Shown in pieces: positions 18,201 through 25,735 of a DNA stretch of 64,000 nucleotides. Source of the DNA: Paractinoplanes maris (lineage in GTDB: Bacteria; Actinomycetota; Actinomycetes; Mycobacteriales; Micromonosporaceae); NCBI RefSeq assembly GCF_023544465.1, contig NZ_JALPVL010000013.1, positions 1-64,000 on the forward strand. The letters run 5' to 3'. A program made the position numbers and the translations under genes. The first letter of the stretch is position 1. Each line of letters starts with the position of its first letter. The notes beneath the pieces are model-generated. The model saw nothing but the letters and a program-made list of their open reading frames with translations, was not told the DNA's origin and made no database searches.

Positions 18201-18401
18201 GGGCTGGACGTCTCGGACCGGATCGCGCTGGTCGTGTCGGCGGCCGAGCCGGTGCGGGCGGCAGTCGGGGCCCACCGCGACTTCGTCGGTGGCGAGACGC
18301 TGGCGACCTCGGTGACGCTGGCCGAGGCCGGGGCCGAGGGCTTCGCCGGTGAGGTCGGCGACGGAGATCAGGTAACAGTTCAGGTCTCGAAGACGAGCTG
18401 A
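15282..18401 (+). CDS. ileS: Isoleucyl-tRNA synthetase
   Basis: Class I synthetase charging tRNA-Ile. The 1039 residues fit the longer, eukaryote-like IleRS form usual in actinobacteria. The HIGH-type motif is FANGLPHYGHLFTGYVKD (about residues 55-72) and the KMSKS loop is DGRKMSKSLRNYPD (about 606-619). The editing domain has WTTTPWTLPSNLALAVG. The C-terminal anticodon-binding region and a ~200-residue extension follow (ARDVIRVVQQARRDAGLDVS). Expression is set by the T-box leader and its sequestrator. Confidence 0.98.
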   Translation: MAYPKHTDATGVPASPDLPAVERAVLEHWSADKTFEASVEQRPAGENGTNEYVFYDGPPFANGLPHYGHLFTGYVKDLVPRYQSMRGKRVERRFGWDTHGLPAEVEAEKQLGISTKAQIVDLGIDKFNDACRTSVLAYTKDWERYVTRQARWVDFADDYKTLDPSYMESVMWAFKTLHDKGLVYEGFRVLAYCFRCETPLSNTETRMDDVYRDRTDPALTVTFRLETGEDIAVWTTTPWTLPSNLALAVGPDIEYAVLEKDDRKIILGAGRVAAYGKELEGFTQVGSVIGRELAGRKYTPMFDFLVEKGGPNAFQVLAADYVSDEDGTGVVHQAPAFGEDDQNVCNAAGIPTVVTVDEHTRFTALVPDWQGTQVFDANKPIIAVLKERGAVLRHEGYTHSYPHCWRCDTPLVYKAVSSWFVAVTKFRDRMVELNQEITWTPAHIKDGSFGKWLANARDWSISRNRFWGSPIPVWKSDDPTYPRVDVYGSFEQLEQDFGVKIEDLHRPYVDELTRPNPDDPTGRSTMRRVPEVLDCWFESGSMPFAQVHYPFENKDWFEHHYPGDFIVEYIGQTRGWFYTMHVLATALFDRPAFRNCLSHGILLGEDGRKMSKSLRNYPDVYRVFDSYGSDAMRWMLMSSPVLRGGDMPVTEVAIRDSVRQVLLPLWNVWYFFSLYANASGFEATLRTDSTHLLDRYILAKTGELVTDVQRQMDEYDISGAAASVRSYLDALTNWYVRRSRDRFWQGDADAFDTLATVLETVCRVVAPLAPLTTEEIWRGLTGDRSVHLTDWPSAGAFPADHELVASMDAIRDVASAALSLRKARGLRVRLPLAKLTVATPAAPALSGLADLVADEVNVKEVVFTDDVAASSEQVLTVVPRALGPRLGKQVQQVIKAVKAGDWQLVDGAPVAAGVTLAEGEYELKLVAADAENSAPLTGGAGVVVLDTAVTAELAAEGLARDVIRVVQQARRDAGLDVSDRIALVVSAAEPVRAAVGAHRDFVGGETLATSVTLAEAGAEGFAGEVGDGDQVTVQVSKTS

Positions 18402-18411
18402 AACTGGGGAC

Positions 18412-18452
18412 GGCCCGGATATTCCCCACATCTGTGAGGAAATGTCCGGGCC
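18412..18452 (+). terminator. ileS terminator
   Basis: A long hairpin starts 11 nt after the ileS stop: 18412-18423 pairs with 18441-18452 (one G-U), and the loop sequence pairs further (TTCC/GGAA and ACA/TGT). There is no T-tract. It separates ileS from the acyltransferase gene. Confidence 0.6.
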
Positions 18453-18550
18453 GGTCGGTCAGCTCGACAGGGACTTCCGGGTTTCCGTCCGATAACCTGA
18501 CCGCGCCCCCCACATTTTCGTGTGCACGCCTGTCCCCGGAGGAACCCCAG

Positions 18551-19225
18551 TTGCCGCTGCTCTACACGATCGGCAAGTTCACGGTCGGCAACGCGATGAT
18601 GCTCGGCTGGCGGCCCCACGTCGAGGGCCTCGAGCACATCCCCCGGTCCGGTGGCGTGATCTTCGCCGGCAACCACCTGTCGGTCGCCGATGAGCTCTTC
18701 CTCGGCTCGGTGGTGCCTCGTCACCTCGCCTTCTGGGCCAAGGAGGAGTATTTCGACGGCACCGGCGTCAAGGGCTGGTTCAACCGCAGCCTGATGCACG
18801 GGCTCGGGGCCATCCGGGTCGCCCGCGGCGGCGGTCGCGCGGCGCTCACCGCCTTCGACGGCGCGATCCCGGTCCTCAAGGCCGGCGACGCGGTGGCGCT
18901 CTATCCCGAGGGCACCCGCTCACCCGACGGCCGGCTCTACCGGGGCCGCACCGGCGTGGCCCGGCTCGCTGTCGCGGCCGGGGTGCCGATCGTGCCCTGC
19001 GGCATGCTGGGCACCGAGAAGGTGCAGCCCATCGGCCAGCTCCTGCCCCGGCCGGCCCGAGGCGTCGTCACCGTCAAGTTCGGCGCGCCGATCCCGACCG
19101 CCGGCCGGGCCGACGACCGCACGTCGCTGCGCGAGCTCACCGACCAGGTGATGGCCGAGATCCAGAAGCTCACCGGCCAGGAGTACGTGCCTCGTTACGC
19201 CCCGGCCAAGCCGCCCAAGGAGTGA
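18551..19225 (+). CDS. 1-acyl-sn-glycerol-3-phosphate acyltransferase family protein
   Basis: A 224-residue PlsC-type acyltransferase that probably moves a fatty acyl group to lysophosphatidic acid in phospholipid synthesis at the membrane. The catalytic NHLSVAD (NHX4D box), the second block FNRSLMHGLGAIRVARGGGR, the third block YPEGTRSPDGRLYRGRTGVA and the VPIVPCGMLG block are all present in order. I chose the TTG at 18551 because GGAGGA lies about 8 nt upstream and the conserved region begins soon after. A longer frame from 18434 has no supporting ribosome site. The stop is 3 nt from the stop of the converging photolyase gene. Confidence 0.9.
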   Translation: MPLLYTIGKFTVGNAMMLGWRPHVEGLEHIPRSGGVIFAGNHLSVADELFLGSVVPRHLAFWAKEEYFDGTGVKGWFNRSLMHGLGAIRVARGGGRAALTAFDGAIPVLKAGDAVALYPEGTRSPDGRLYRGRTGVARLAVAAGVPIVPCGMLGTEKVQPIGQLLPRPARGVVTVKFGAPIPTAGRADDRTSLRELTDQVMAEIQKLTGQEYVPRYAPAKPPKE

Positions 19226-19228
19226 GGC

Positions 19229-20689
19229 TCACGGCGCGCGCGAGCCGCGCGCCGTCTCCTGCTCGACCAGGGCCTCGACGTCGCTCAGCCGGCGCAGGCC
19301 GTTCAGCGGCTGCCGCATGCGGTGGTTGCCGGCCAGCTCGGGCTCGTTGCGCGCCAGGAAGGCCCAGTAACCAGCGGTGTACGGGCACGCGTCGTCGCCC
19401 ACCCGCACCTTCGGGTCGTATCGGCAGCCGCCGCAGTAATCGCTCATCCGGTTGATGTAGGCACCCCCGGACGCGTACGGCTTGGTGCTCATCCGCCCGG
19501 CGTCGGCGAACTGGCTCATGCCGATCACGTTGGCCGTCATCACCCACTCGTAGCCGTCGACGAAACAGCGGTGGAACCAGTCGGCCATCGCGCCGGGCCG
19601 CCATCCGCGCTGCATGGCGTAGTTGCCGAGCACCATCAGCCGCGGGATGTGATGCACCCAGCCGCGGTCCCGTACCCCGGCCAGCACGTCGGACAGGCAG
19701 CGCGCCTCGACCGCACCGGCATCCAAATCGGCGAACCAGCTCGGCAGCTCCCGCCGTGCCTTCAGCTCGTTGGAAGCGCGGTAGTCCGGCTCGAAATACC
19801 AGTACAGATGCCAGATGAAATCGCGCCAGCCGATGATCTGCCGGATGAAACCCTCGGTGCTCGCCAGGGGAGCGTCGCCGTCCCGGTACGCCTGTTCGGC
19901 GCGCTCGACGACCTCGAGCGGGTCGAGCAGGCCCAGGTTCATCGCGGCGCTGAGCATGCTGTGGCTCATCAGCGGGTCGCCGGCCAGCATGGCGTCCTCG
20001 TACGGGCCGAAGGTGGGCAGCCGGTGGGTCACGAAGTGCCGCAGCCGGGCCAGCGCCTCCCGCCGGGTCGCCGGGAACAGCCGAGGGCCGTCGTTCCCGA
20101 CGAACTCGATGCCGTCCTCGCGCTCCCAGCGGTCGAGGTCGGCCCGGACCTGCTCGTCGATCTCGTCCTCGGTGATCGCCGGCGGTGGCGGTACGCCGAG
20201 GCGGTCGGCGCCGCGCGGCGGTGGCTCCCGGTTGTCGGCGTCCAGGTTCCACCGGCCGCCGACCGGCTCGTCGCCGTCCATCAGGATGCCGTGCCGCTGC
20301 CGGGCGTCCCGATAGAAGTCCTCCATCCGCAGGTGGCCGCGGCCGCCGGCCCAGGCGGTGAAGTCGGCCGGCGCGGTCACGAAGCCCCGCGGCGGCAGCA
20401 CCTCGGTGACGGTGAGCAGCCGGTGGACGAGATCGCGAGCGCCCCGGGAGGTCGGATGGCAGACGGTCACCTCCTCCCGGACCGCTTCGGCATACGTCTC
20501 GGCCCGGACCAGCTGGACCCCGTCGTCCAGGGCGCGGTGGCGCAGCGCGGACAGGATCAGGTGTGCCTTCTGCCGGTGGAACACGCGACGCCGGAACACC
20601 GCCTTCGACTCCACGAGCAGCACCTTCTGGCCCGGGGAGTCCAGGAAGTGCGGGCCGAGCTGATCGGCGAAGAGCCAGCGGCGGGTCAT
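19229..20689 (-). CDS. FeS-containing bacterial cryptochrome/photolyase (PhrB-type)
   Basis: A 486-residue member of the photolyase-related family (FeS-BCP) that binds FAD and a [4Fe-4S] cluster. Characterised members repair (6-4) photoproducts in UV-damaged DNA using light. The N-terminus (WLFADQLGPHF) is the Rossmann antenna-binding domain. The four cluster cysteines are present: C331 (EARCLSDV), C419 and C422 (DYCGGC) and C435 (DDACPY). Their spacing equals that of the described PhrB cluster shifted by a constant 19 residues. The C-terminal FAD-binding helices contain PRLMVLGNYAMQRGW and ANVIGMSQFADAG. ATG start, no clear promoter. Confidence 0.94.
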   Translation of the reverse strand: MTRRWLFADQLGPHFLDSPGQKVLLVESKAVFRRRVFHRQKAHLILSALRHRALDDGVQLVRAETYAEAVREEVTVCHPTSRGARDLVHRLLTVTEVLPPRGFVTAPADFTAWAGGRGHLRMEDFYRDARQRHGILMDGDEPVGGRWNLDADNREPPPRGADRLGVPPPPAITEDEIDEQVRADLDRWEREDGIEFVGNDGPRLFPATRREALARLRHFVTHRLPTFGPYEDAMLAGDPLMSHSMLSAAMNLGLLDPLEVVERAEQAYRDGDAPLASTEGFIRQIIGWRDFIWHLYWYFEPDYRASNELKARRELPSWFADLDAGAVEARCLSDVLAGVRDRGWVHHIPRLMVLGNYAMQRGWRPGAMADWFHRCFVDGYEWVMTANVIGMSQFADAGRMSTKPYASGGAYINRMSDYCGGCRYDPKVRVGDDACPYTAGYWAFLARNEPELAGNHRMRQPLNGLRRLSDVEALVEQETARGSRAP

Positions 20690-20717
20690 CAGGTCATCGT
20701 GCCCGGGCCGGGCCCGA

Positions 20718-21857
20718 TCAACCGGGAGTCAGCACTTCTTCCCGCAGCCGGGCGACCAGGTCGGCGCTGTCGGTGATCGAGCGCCGGGTGAGCAGCACGG
20801 TGGCCAGGCTGCCGTGGTCGGCCCAGGCGCAGACGACGACCGAGGTGCGGCCCTCCCGGCCGACGCCGCAGCGCTGGTGCGCGCCGGACTCCCCGAGGTC
20901 GAACTCCTGCACGTCCTCGAGCTGGTAATCGGCGGTGGCCTGATCGAGGCGGCCGCGGACGTCGGAGCCCGGGGTCAGCCGGAACCCGGTCTCGCCGATG
21001 ACCGTGACCCGCTTGCCCCGGCCGTCGCGATAGACGCCGGCGAAGCCGCCCGGGTCGGTCTGCTCGGTGTCGCGCAACTGCAGGTCGGCGAAGGACTGGG
21101 GGAGGGCCGCGCTGACCGGGTACTGCCGGGCCGAGGGCAGCTGGAACCAGGCGAAGGGCAGGCCGCAGCAGCAGACCACACCGAGCAGGCTGAGCAGCGC
21201 GAGCCGGCGGCCCCAGCGGCGCTTGCGGCGCGGGGGCGGCAACGGGCGGGTGGCCGGGCGCGGAGCCCAGGGCGGCGGGGCGGGCAGGCGGCGGCCCTGG
21301 ACGATCGGGCCGGGCGGGGGTGCCGGCGGCCCGGGGTGGGGGGCCGGGGGCCGGGTCTGGACCGGGAGCCGGTTGGCGGTGGCCTTCTCGAGGCGCTTGC
21401 GTTCCCTCTTGGTGAGCTTGGGTTTACTGAGCTTGGGCTTACTGGGCGCGGGAGCCGGTGCCGGCGCGGGCGCCGGAGCCGGTGCGGGCGCCGGAGCCGG
21501 TGCGGGAGCCGGTGCGGGAGCCGGTGCGGGCGCCGGGGGCTCGATGCGGGTGGGTGGCATCGGCGGGGGCGTGGTGTCGCCGGTGGGCAGGTGGAGTGGC
21601 TCCCACGGTGTGTCCTGGCCGGCCCACGGGTCGACCGGCGGCATGGTCAGCCACGGGTCGGCCGGTGTCGGCTCCTCGGGCTCCGGCCGGTCGTCGCGGC
21701 GCCACCACTGCTTGCGGGGCGACGGCGCGGGCACGGTCGCCGAGCCGCTCCAGCGCGCCGGCGCGTCGACTGTGGAGGGCTCGGAGCCGTCGTCCACCCG
21801 GGTCGGGTCGGGCACTCCGGCCGCCGGCTGAGTTTCCTCCGGCTGCTCCTGGGCCAT
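20718..21857 (-). CDS. Second WADHGSLA-family membrane protein with Pro/Ala linker
   Basis: A 379-residue protein of unknown function. Residues 1 to ~205 are a Pro-rich cytoplasmic region, including an (AP)n tract and a Lys-rich stretch (SKPKLSKPKLTKRERKRLEK). One membrane segment follows the basic RRKRRWGRR (about 220-240). The extracytoplasmic ~140 residues carry a QLRDTEQTDPGGFAGVYRDG region and end with QRCGVGREGRTSVVVCAWAD followed by HGSLA. The same two-cysteine pattern occurs in the 220-residue protein at 278-940. The start ATG has GAAGGAG upstream. It lies 28 bp before the photolyase gene on the same strand, perhaps one operon. Confidence 0.85.
   Translation of the reverse strand: MAQEQPEETQPAAGVPDPTRVDDGSEPSTVDAPARWSGSATVPAPSPRKQWWRRDDRPEPEEPTPADPWLTMPPVDPWAGQDTPWEPLHLPTGDTTPPPMPPTRIEPPAPAPAPAPAPAPAPAPAPAPAPAPAPAPAPSKPKLSKPKLTKRERKRLEKATANRLPVQTRPPAPHPGPPAPPPGPIVQGRRLPAPPPWAPRPATRPLPPPRRKRRWGRRLALLSLLGVVCCCGLPFAWFQLPSARQYPVSAALPQSFADLQLRDTEQTDPGGFAGVYRDGRGKRVTVIGETGFRLTPGSDVRGRLDQATADYQLEDVQEFDLGESGAHQRCGVGREGRTSVVVCAWADHGSLATVLLTRRSITDSADLVARLREEVLTPG
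21448..21540 (-). repeat. Ala-Pro dipeptide repeat tract
   Basis: Short degenerate units of the type GGAGCCGGTGCG encode about 15 alternating Ala-Pro pairs in the linker of the 20718-21857 protein. Such tracts form stiff extended spacers. Confidence 0.85.
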
Positions 21858-22023
21858 CCGTCGATCTCCTTCGCTGCCGGCGAGGTGCCGGCGAGGTGGT
21901 CAACTCCCAGGTTAGAGGCGGTGTGCCACCCCCGCCCTCGATCGGCGGGCCGGTTCCGGCATTCAGATGCCGGACAACCAGGGCGATGTGCAAGACGCTG
22001 GGGAGCCGTATGGTTACCGGGAC

Positions 22024-22821
22024 ATGAGAACGACACAGAGAAACGCCGTCACCCTGACCGGGAATCCCACCGGTCAGCCGATGGTGTTCGCCCACGGGTA
22101 TGGCTGCGACCAAAACATGTGGCGCCACGTCGCTCCGGCCTTCGCGGACTCTCATCGGCTCGTCCTTTTCGACCATGTCGGCAACGGCCGGTCCGACTTG
22201 TCGGCCTACGACGACGACCGCTACTCCTCGCTCGACGGCTATGCCGACGACGTCCTCGAGATCCTGCATGAGAACGACTTGTGGGACGTCGTCTTCGTGG
22301 GCCACTCGGTGAGCTCGATGATCGGTGTGATCGCCGCCAACAAGGAGCCCGAGCGCTTCGCCCGCCTGGTCCTCATCGGCCCGTCACCGCGCTACATCAA
22401 CGAGGCCGGCGGCGGCTATCAGGGCGGCTTCGACAAGCCCGACATCGACTCCCTGCTCGACTCGCTCGACAGCAACTATCTCGGCTGGTCCAGCACGATG
22501 GCGCCGGTGATCATGGGCAACCCCGACCGGCCCGAGCTGGGTGCGGAGCTGACCAACAGCTTCTGCCGCACCGACCCCGAGATCGCGAAGAAGTTCGCGC
22601 GTGTCACCTTCCTCTCCGACAATCGCGATGATCTCCTCAAGTTGCGCACGCCCGCGTTGATCATGCAGTGCTCCGATGACGTGATCGCGCCGGCGATGGT
22701 GGGCGACTACGTTCACAAGCACACCGCCGGGAGCACACTGGTGCACCTCAACGCGACGGGGCACTGCCCCAACCTGAGCGCCCCGGAGGAGACCATCGAC
22801 GCCATGAAGGCCTGGCTTTAG
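22024..22821 (+). CDS. rsbQ: RsbQ-like alpha/beta hydrolase
   Basis: A 265-residue alpha/beta hydrolase of the RsbQ/KAI2 type. In Bacillus subtilis RsbQ is needed by the phosphatase RsbP for energy-stress activation of sigma-B. The nucleophile is S95 in GHSVSS, the acid is D218 or D219 in CSDDVIAP, and the base is H247 in ATGHCPNLS. These positions nearly coincide with those of B. subtilis RsbQ. FAHGYGCDQNMW is the oxyanion/lid signature. It lies 12 nt before an RsbP-like phosphatase gene, the same pairing as in Bacillus. I chose the ATG at 22024 over an in-frame ATG at 21967 by family alignment. Confidence 0.93.
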   Translation: MRTTQRNAVTLTGNPTGQPMVFAHGYGCDQNMWRHVAPAFADSHRLVLFDHVGNGRSDLSAYDDDRYSSLDGYADDVLEILHENDLWDVVFVGHSVSSMIGVIAANKEPERFARLVLIGPSPRYINEAGGGYQGGFDKPDIDSLLDSLDSNYLGWSSTMAPVIMGNPDRPELGAELTNSFCRTDPEIAKKFARVTFLSDNRDDLLKLRTPALIMQCSDDVIAPAMVGDYVHKHTAGSTLVHLNATGHCPNLSAPEETIDAMKAWL

Positions 22822-22833
22822 AAGCGGCGGACC

Positions 22834-25332
22834 GTGAGTGACTCTGGTGGGCCGGACGTGACGCAGGATCTGCGGCCGCCCTGGGACGAAGACCCCGATG
22901 ACCTGTACGAGCATGCCCCGTGCGGGTATCTGACCACGCTTCCCGACGGCACCATCGTCCGGGTCAACCAGACCTTCCTGTCCTGGACGGGTTACACCCG
23001 CGGTGAGCTGGTCGGGCACCGCCGTTTCCGCGATCTGCTCACCTCGGGCGGGCGGATCTATCACGAGACCCACTACGCCCCGCTGCTGCGCATGCAGGAC
23101 GAGGTGCACGAGCTGGCGTTCGACCTGGTCTGCTCGGACGGCCGGCAGCTGCCCACCCTGGTCAACTCGGTGCTGGCCCGGGCCGAGTCGGGGCAGCCCC
23201 GGGCGATCCGGACGACGGTCTTCAACGCCACCGAGCGCCGGCAGTACGAGAGGGAGCTGCTGCTCGCCCGGCAGATCGCCGAGGACTCCGAGCGGCGGGT
23301 CCGGGTGCTGCAACAGGTCGTGGCCGATCTGGCCGCCGCGCCGACCGAGGCCGAGGTGGCCGAGGCGATGGTGCGGGCGCCCGAGGCGGCCTTCGGCGCG
23401 GCCAGCAGCAGCATCTACCTCATCGACGACGAGCGCGACATCATCTACGCCGTCGCGTCGACCGACCCCACCACCGGCAACTGGGACGACATGGCGCGCT
23501 CGTCCGAGCGTGCCGTGGCCCGGGTCGCCGACCGCGGCGACCTGCACGTCGTCGGCTCGGTCACCGAGGCCCGGGAGCACTTTCCCGACCTGGTCGAGAG
23601 CATGCGCCGCTCGGGCCGCAGCACAGTCGTGCTCCTGCCGCTGACGACTGGCCCGACCGACGAGCTCGCCGGCCCGCAGACGCTCGGCGTGCTGGCGTTC
23701 AGCTTCAAGGGCGAGCGCCGGCTCACCGACGGCGAGCTGCGGGTCGTCCGTCTCCTCGGTCAGCAGGCCGGTCAGGCCCTCGACCGGGCCCGCCTCTACG
23801 ACGAGCTGCGCCGGCGTCAGGAGCGCTCGAAGTTCCTGGCCGAGACCACCCGCTCGCTCGACGAGCTGCACCGGCTGCTGCCCCGCACCCGCCGCGTGGT
23901 CGACCGGGTGGTGCCCGAGATCGCCGACTGGGCCGAGGTGCGCCTGCACGTGGGCACAACGCCGGTCGTCGAGGATGCCGGCGGCCCCCGGCCCGACGAG
24001 GAGCTGCTGACCCAGCGGCTGGGCAAGGTGGCCGCGAGCGGTGAGCCGGTCTTCGCCGCCGACGGCGACCAGCTGGACTGCTCGGTGCTGCCGCTCACCG
24101 CCCGGGGCCTGGTGCTCGGCACCCTGGCGCTGCGGATGGCCCCCGACCGGCGGGGTGCCGCGGCCGAGCGGGCGTTCCTGATCGAGCTGGCCGACCGCGC
24201 CGGGCTCGCGCTCGAGAACGCCCGCCTCTACGAGCAGGAACGCCAGATCGCCCGGACCCTGCAGCGCAGCCTGCTCGCCGGCGACCTGCCCAGCGGCGAC
24301 ACCCGGTTCGCGGTCGAGACCCATTACCAGGCCGCCACGCACGACCTCGAGGTCGGCGGGGACTGGTTCGACGCCTTCCTGATCACCCAGGACAAGCTGG
24401 CGGTGGTGGTCGGCGACGTGGTGGGCCGCGGCATCGAGGCGGCCACCACGATGGGCCAGCTCCGCAGCGCGGTGCGCGCGCTCGCCTGCAACGCGAGCGG
24501 CCCGGCCCAGCTGATCGAGGGCCTCGACCGGTTCGTCGAGCGGGTGGAGTCGGCGCGGATGGCCACCGTGGCGTACGTCGAGATCGACCTCACCGACGGT
24601 GAGGTGGCCTACTCGTGCGCCGGGCACCTGCCGCCGCTGCTGCAGGAGCCGGCCGGCTCACCGGAATACCTGATGCAGGCCCGATCGGCGCCGCTGGGCT
24701 CGAAGGCCGGTGACAAGAACCGCACCGAGCAGCGCCGGCGCCTGCCCGCCGGCAGCCGCCTGCTGCTCTACACCGACGGCCTGATCGAGCGCCGCACCCG
24801 CCCGATCGACAAGGGCTTCGAGCTGCTCGCCCGCGAGTACGCGAGACGCCGGGACGCGCCGCTGCAGGGGCTCGCGGCCACCCTGGCCGACACCCTGGTC
24901 GGCCGCGACCACTCGGACGACGTCTGCATGCTCTGCCTGACGCTGGGCACCGAGGAGCGCATCGAGCGCACCATCGGCGCCGACCGCATGCAGATCGCCC
25001 TGCTCCGGGCCGATCTGCGAGCGTGGCTGGTGGCCCACGAGGTCGAGTCCGGCTGCCGCGACGCGGTGCTGCTGGCCTGCTCCGAGGCCGTGGCCAACGC
25101 GATCGAGCACGGCTACCGCGACGACCCGTTCGGCATGATCGACGTGGTCGCCACGGTGACCACCGACGCCGTCGAGGTGCGGGTCACCGATCGGGGCACC
25201 TGGCGGGGCGCGGTCAGCGACGTGGCCCGCGGGCGTGGTCTGCAGTTGATACGGGAGTCGATGGATCAGGTGCTGTTCGACCGCAGCGACGGCACCACCG
25301 TGACCATGCGCCGCCGACGGGGGGCCGAGTGA
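22834..25332 (+). CDS. rsbP: RsbP-like PAS-GAF-GAF-PP2C phosphatase with HATPase domain
   Basis: An 832-residue signalling protein. In order: PAS (about 24-135), a coiled-coil linker, GAF (~165-320), a second GAF-like domain (~335-465), a SpoIIE/PP2C phosphatase (~480-705) and an RsbW/SpoIIAB-like HATPase (~712-830). The phosphatase keeps its metal aspartates: D510 in VGGDWFDAF, D528 in GDVVGRGIEAA and HSDDV (695-696). The kinase domain keeps the N-box (E751, N755) and the DRGTW box. It should dephosphorylate a STAS antagonist, such as the next gene product, on a PAS/GAF signal; the HATPase could rephosphorylate it or bind a sigma factor. The GTG start follows rsbQ closely and the stop overlaps the next ATG by 1 nt. 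Confidence 0.92.
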   Translation: MSDSGGPDVTQDLRPPWDEDPDDLYEHAPCGYLTTLPDGTIVRVNQTFLSWTGYTRGELVGHRRFRDLLTSGGRIYHETHYAPLLRMQDEVHELAFDLVCSDGRQLPTLVNSVLARAESGQPRAIRTTVFNATERRQYERELLLARQIAEDSERRVRVLQQVVADLAAAPTEAEVAEAMVRAPEAAFGAASSSIYLIDDERDIIYAVASTDPTTGNWDDMARSSERAVARVADRGDLHVVGSVTEAREHFPDLVESMRRSGRSTVVLLPLTTGPTDELAGPQTLGVLAFSFKGERRLTDGELRVVRLLGQQAGQALDRARLYDELRRRQERSKFLAETTRSLDELHRLLPRTRRVVDRVVPEIADWAEVRLHVGTTPVVEDAGGPRPDEELLTQRLGKVAASGEPVFAADGDQLDCSVLPLTARGLVLGTLALRMAPDRRGAAAERAFLIELADRAGLALENARLYEQERQIARTLQRSLLAGDLPSGDTRFAVETHYQAATHDLEVGGDWFDAFLITQDKLAVVVGDVVGRGIEAATTMGQLRSAVRALACNASGPAQLIEGLDRFVERVESARMATVAYVEIDLTDGEVAYSCAGHLPPLLQEPAGSPEYLMQARSAPLGSKAGDKNRTEQRRRLPAGSRLLLYTDGLIERRTRPIDKGFELLAREYARRRDAPLQGLAATLADTLVGRDHSDDVCMLCLTLGTEERIERTIGADRMQIALLRADLRAWLVAHEVESGCRDAVLLACSEAVANAIEHGYRDDPFGMIDVVATVTTDAVEVRVTDRGTWRGAVSDVARGRGLQLIRESMDQVLFDRSDGTTVTMRRRRGAE

Positions 25333-25715
25333 TGGAGTTCACCCGGGGTGGCCGGCCGGTGCCGATGGGGCAGCTGGATCGCTGGGTCACCTTCTCGACG
25401 TTCGGCGACGCCGAGCTGGTGTCGCTGACGGGTGAGATAGACCTGGCCAACGCGCCCGAGATCGGCCGGGCGATCGTCGAGCGGATCGAGACGGCGGGCA
25501 AGGTGCTGATCGACCTGACCACCGTCTCGTTCCTCGACAGCGCCGGGGTGCGCCTGCTCGACGCCCTGGTCGGCGACCTCAACGACCACGGCAAGCCGAC
25601 CCGGTTGGTGGTGGGCCGGACCGGCGCCGCCCGCATGACGCTCCAGCTGTGCGCGTTTCGCGAGGATGTGCTGGCCACCGACCTGGACCGGGCCGCGGCC
25701 GAGATAAGCAGCTGA
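25332..25715 (+). CDS. STAS-domain anti-sigma factor antagonist
   Basis: A 127-residue RsbV/SpoIIAA-type protein. The STAS fold is seen as LVSLTGEIDLANAPEIGRAI and VLIDLTTVSFLDSAGVRLLD. S70 in DSAG is the expected phosphorylation site. The unphosphorylated form would bind an anti-sigma kinase and free a sigma factor. The gene starts inside the stop of the PP2C/HATPase gene (1-nt overlap), so the two are co-made. No sigma factor gene lies nearby, so its target must be encoded elsewhere. Confidence 0.92.
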   Translation: MEFTRGGRPVPMGQLDRWVTFSTFGDAELVSLTGEIDLANAPEIGRAIVERIETAGKVLIDLTTVSFLDSAGVRLLDALVGDLNDHGKPTRLVVGRTGAARMTLQLCAFREDVLATDLDRAAAEISS

Positions 25716-25735
25716 CCCGCGTACCGTAGAGGCCC

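Noticed and set aside
16080..18431. Minus-strand open frame of 783 codons opposite ileS
   Set aside because: Antisense shadow of ileS with low-information composition. Similar long shadows lie at 53719-56622 (opposite lepA) and 35314-37902 and were dropped for the same reason.
21956..21973. CCGGCAT/ATGCCGG palindrome upstream of rsbQ
   Set aside because: A 7-bp stem with a 4-nt loop in GC-rich DNA is common by chance and no promoter element is placed around it. It also contains the unlikely upstream ATG at 21967.
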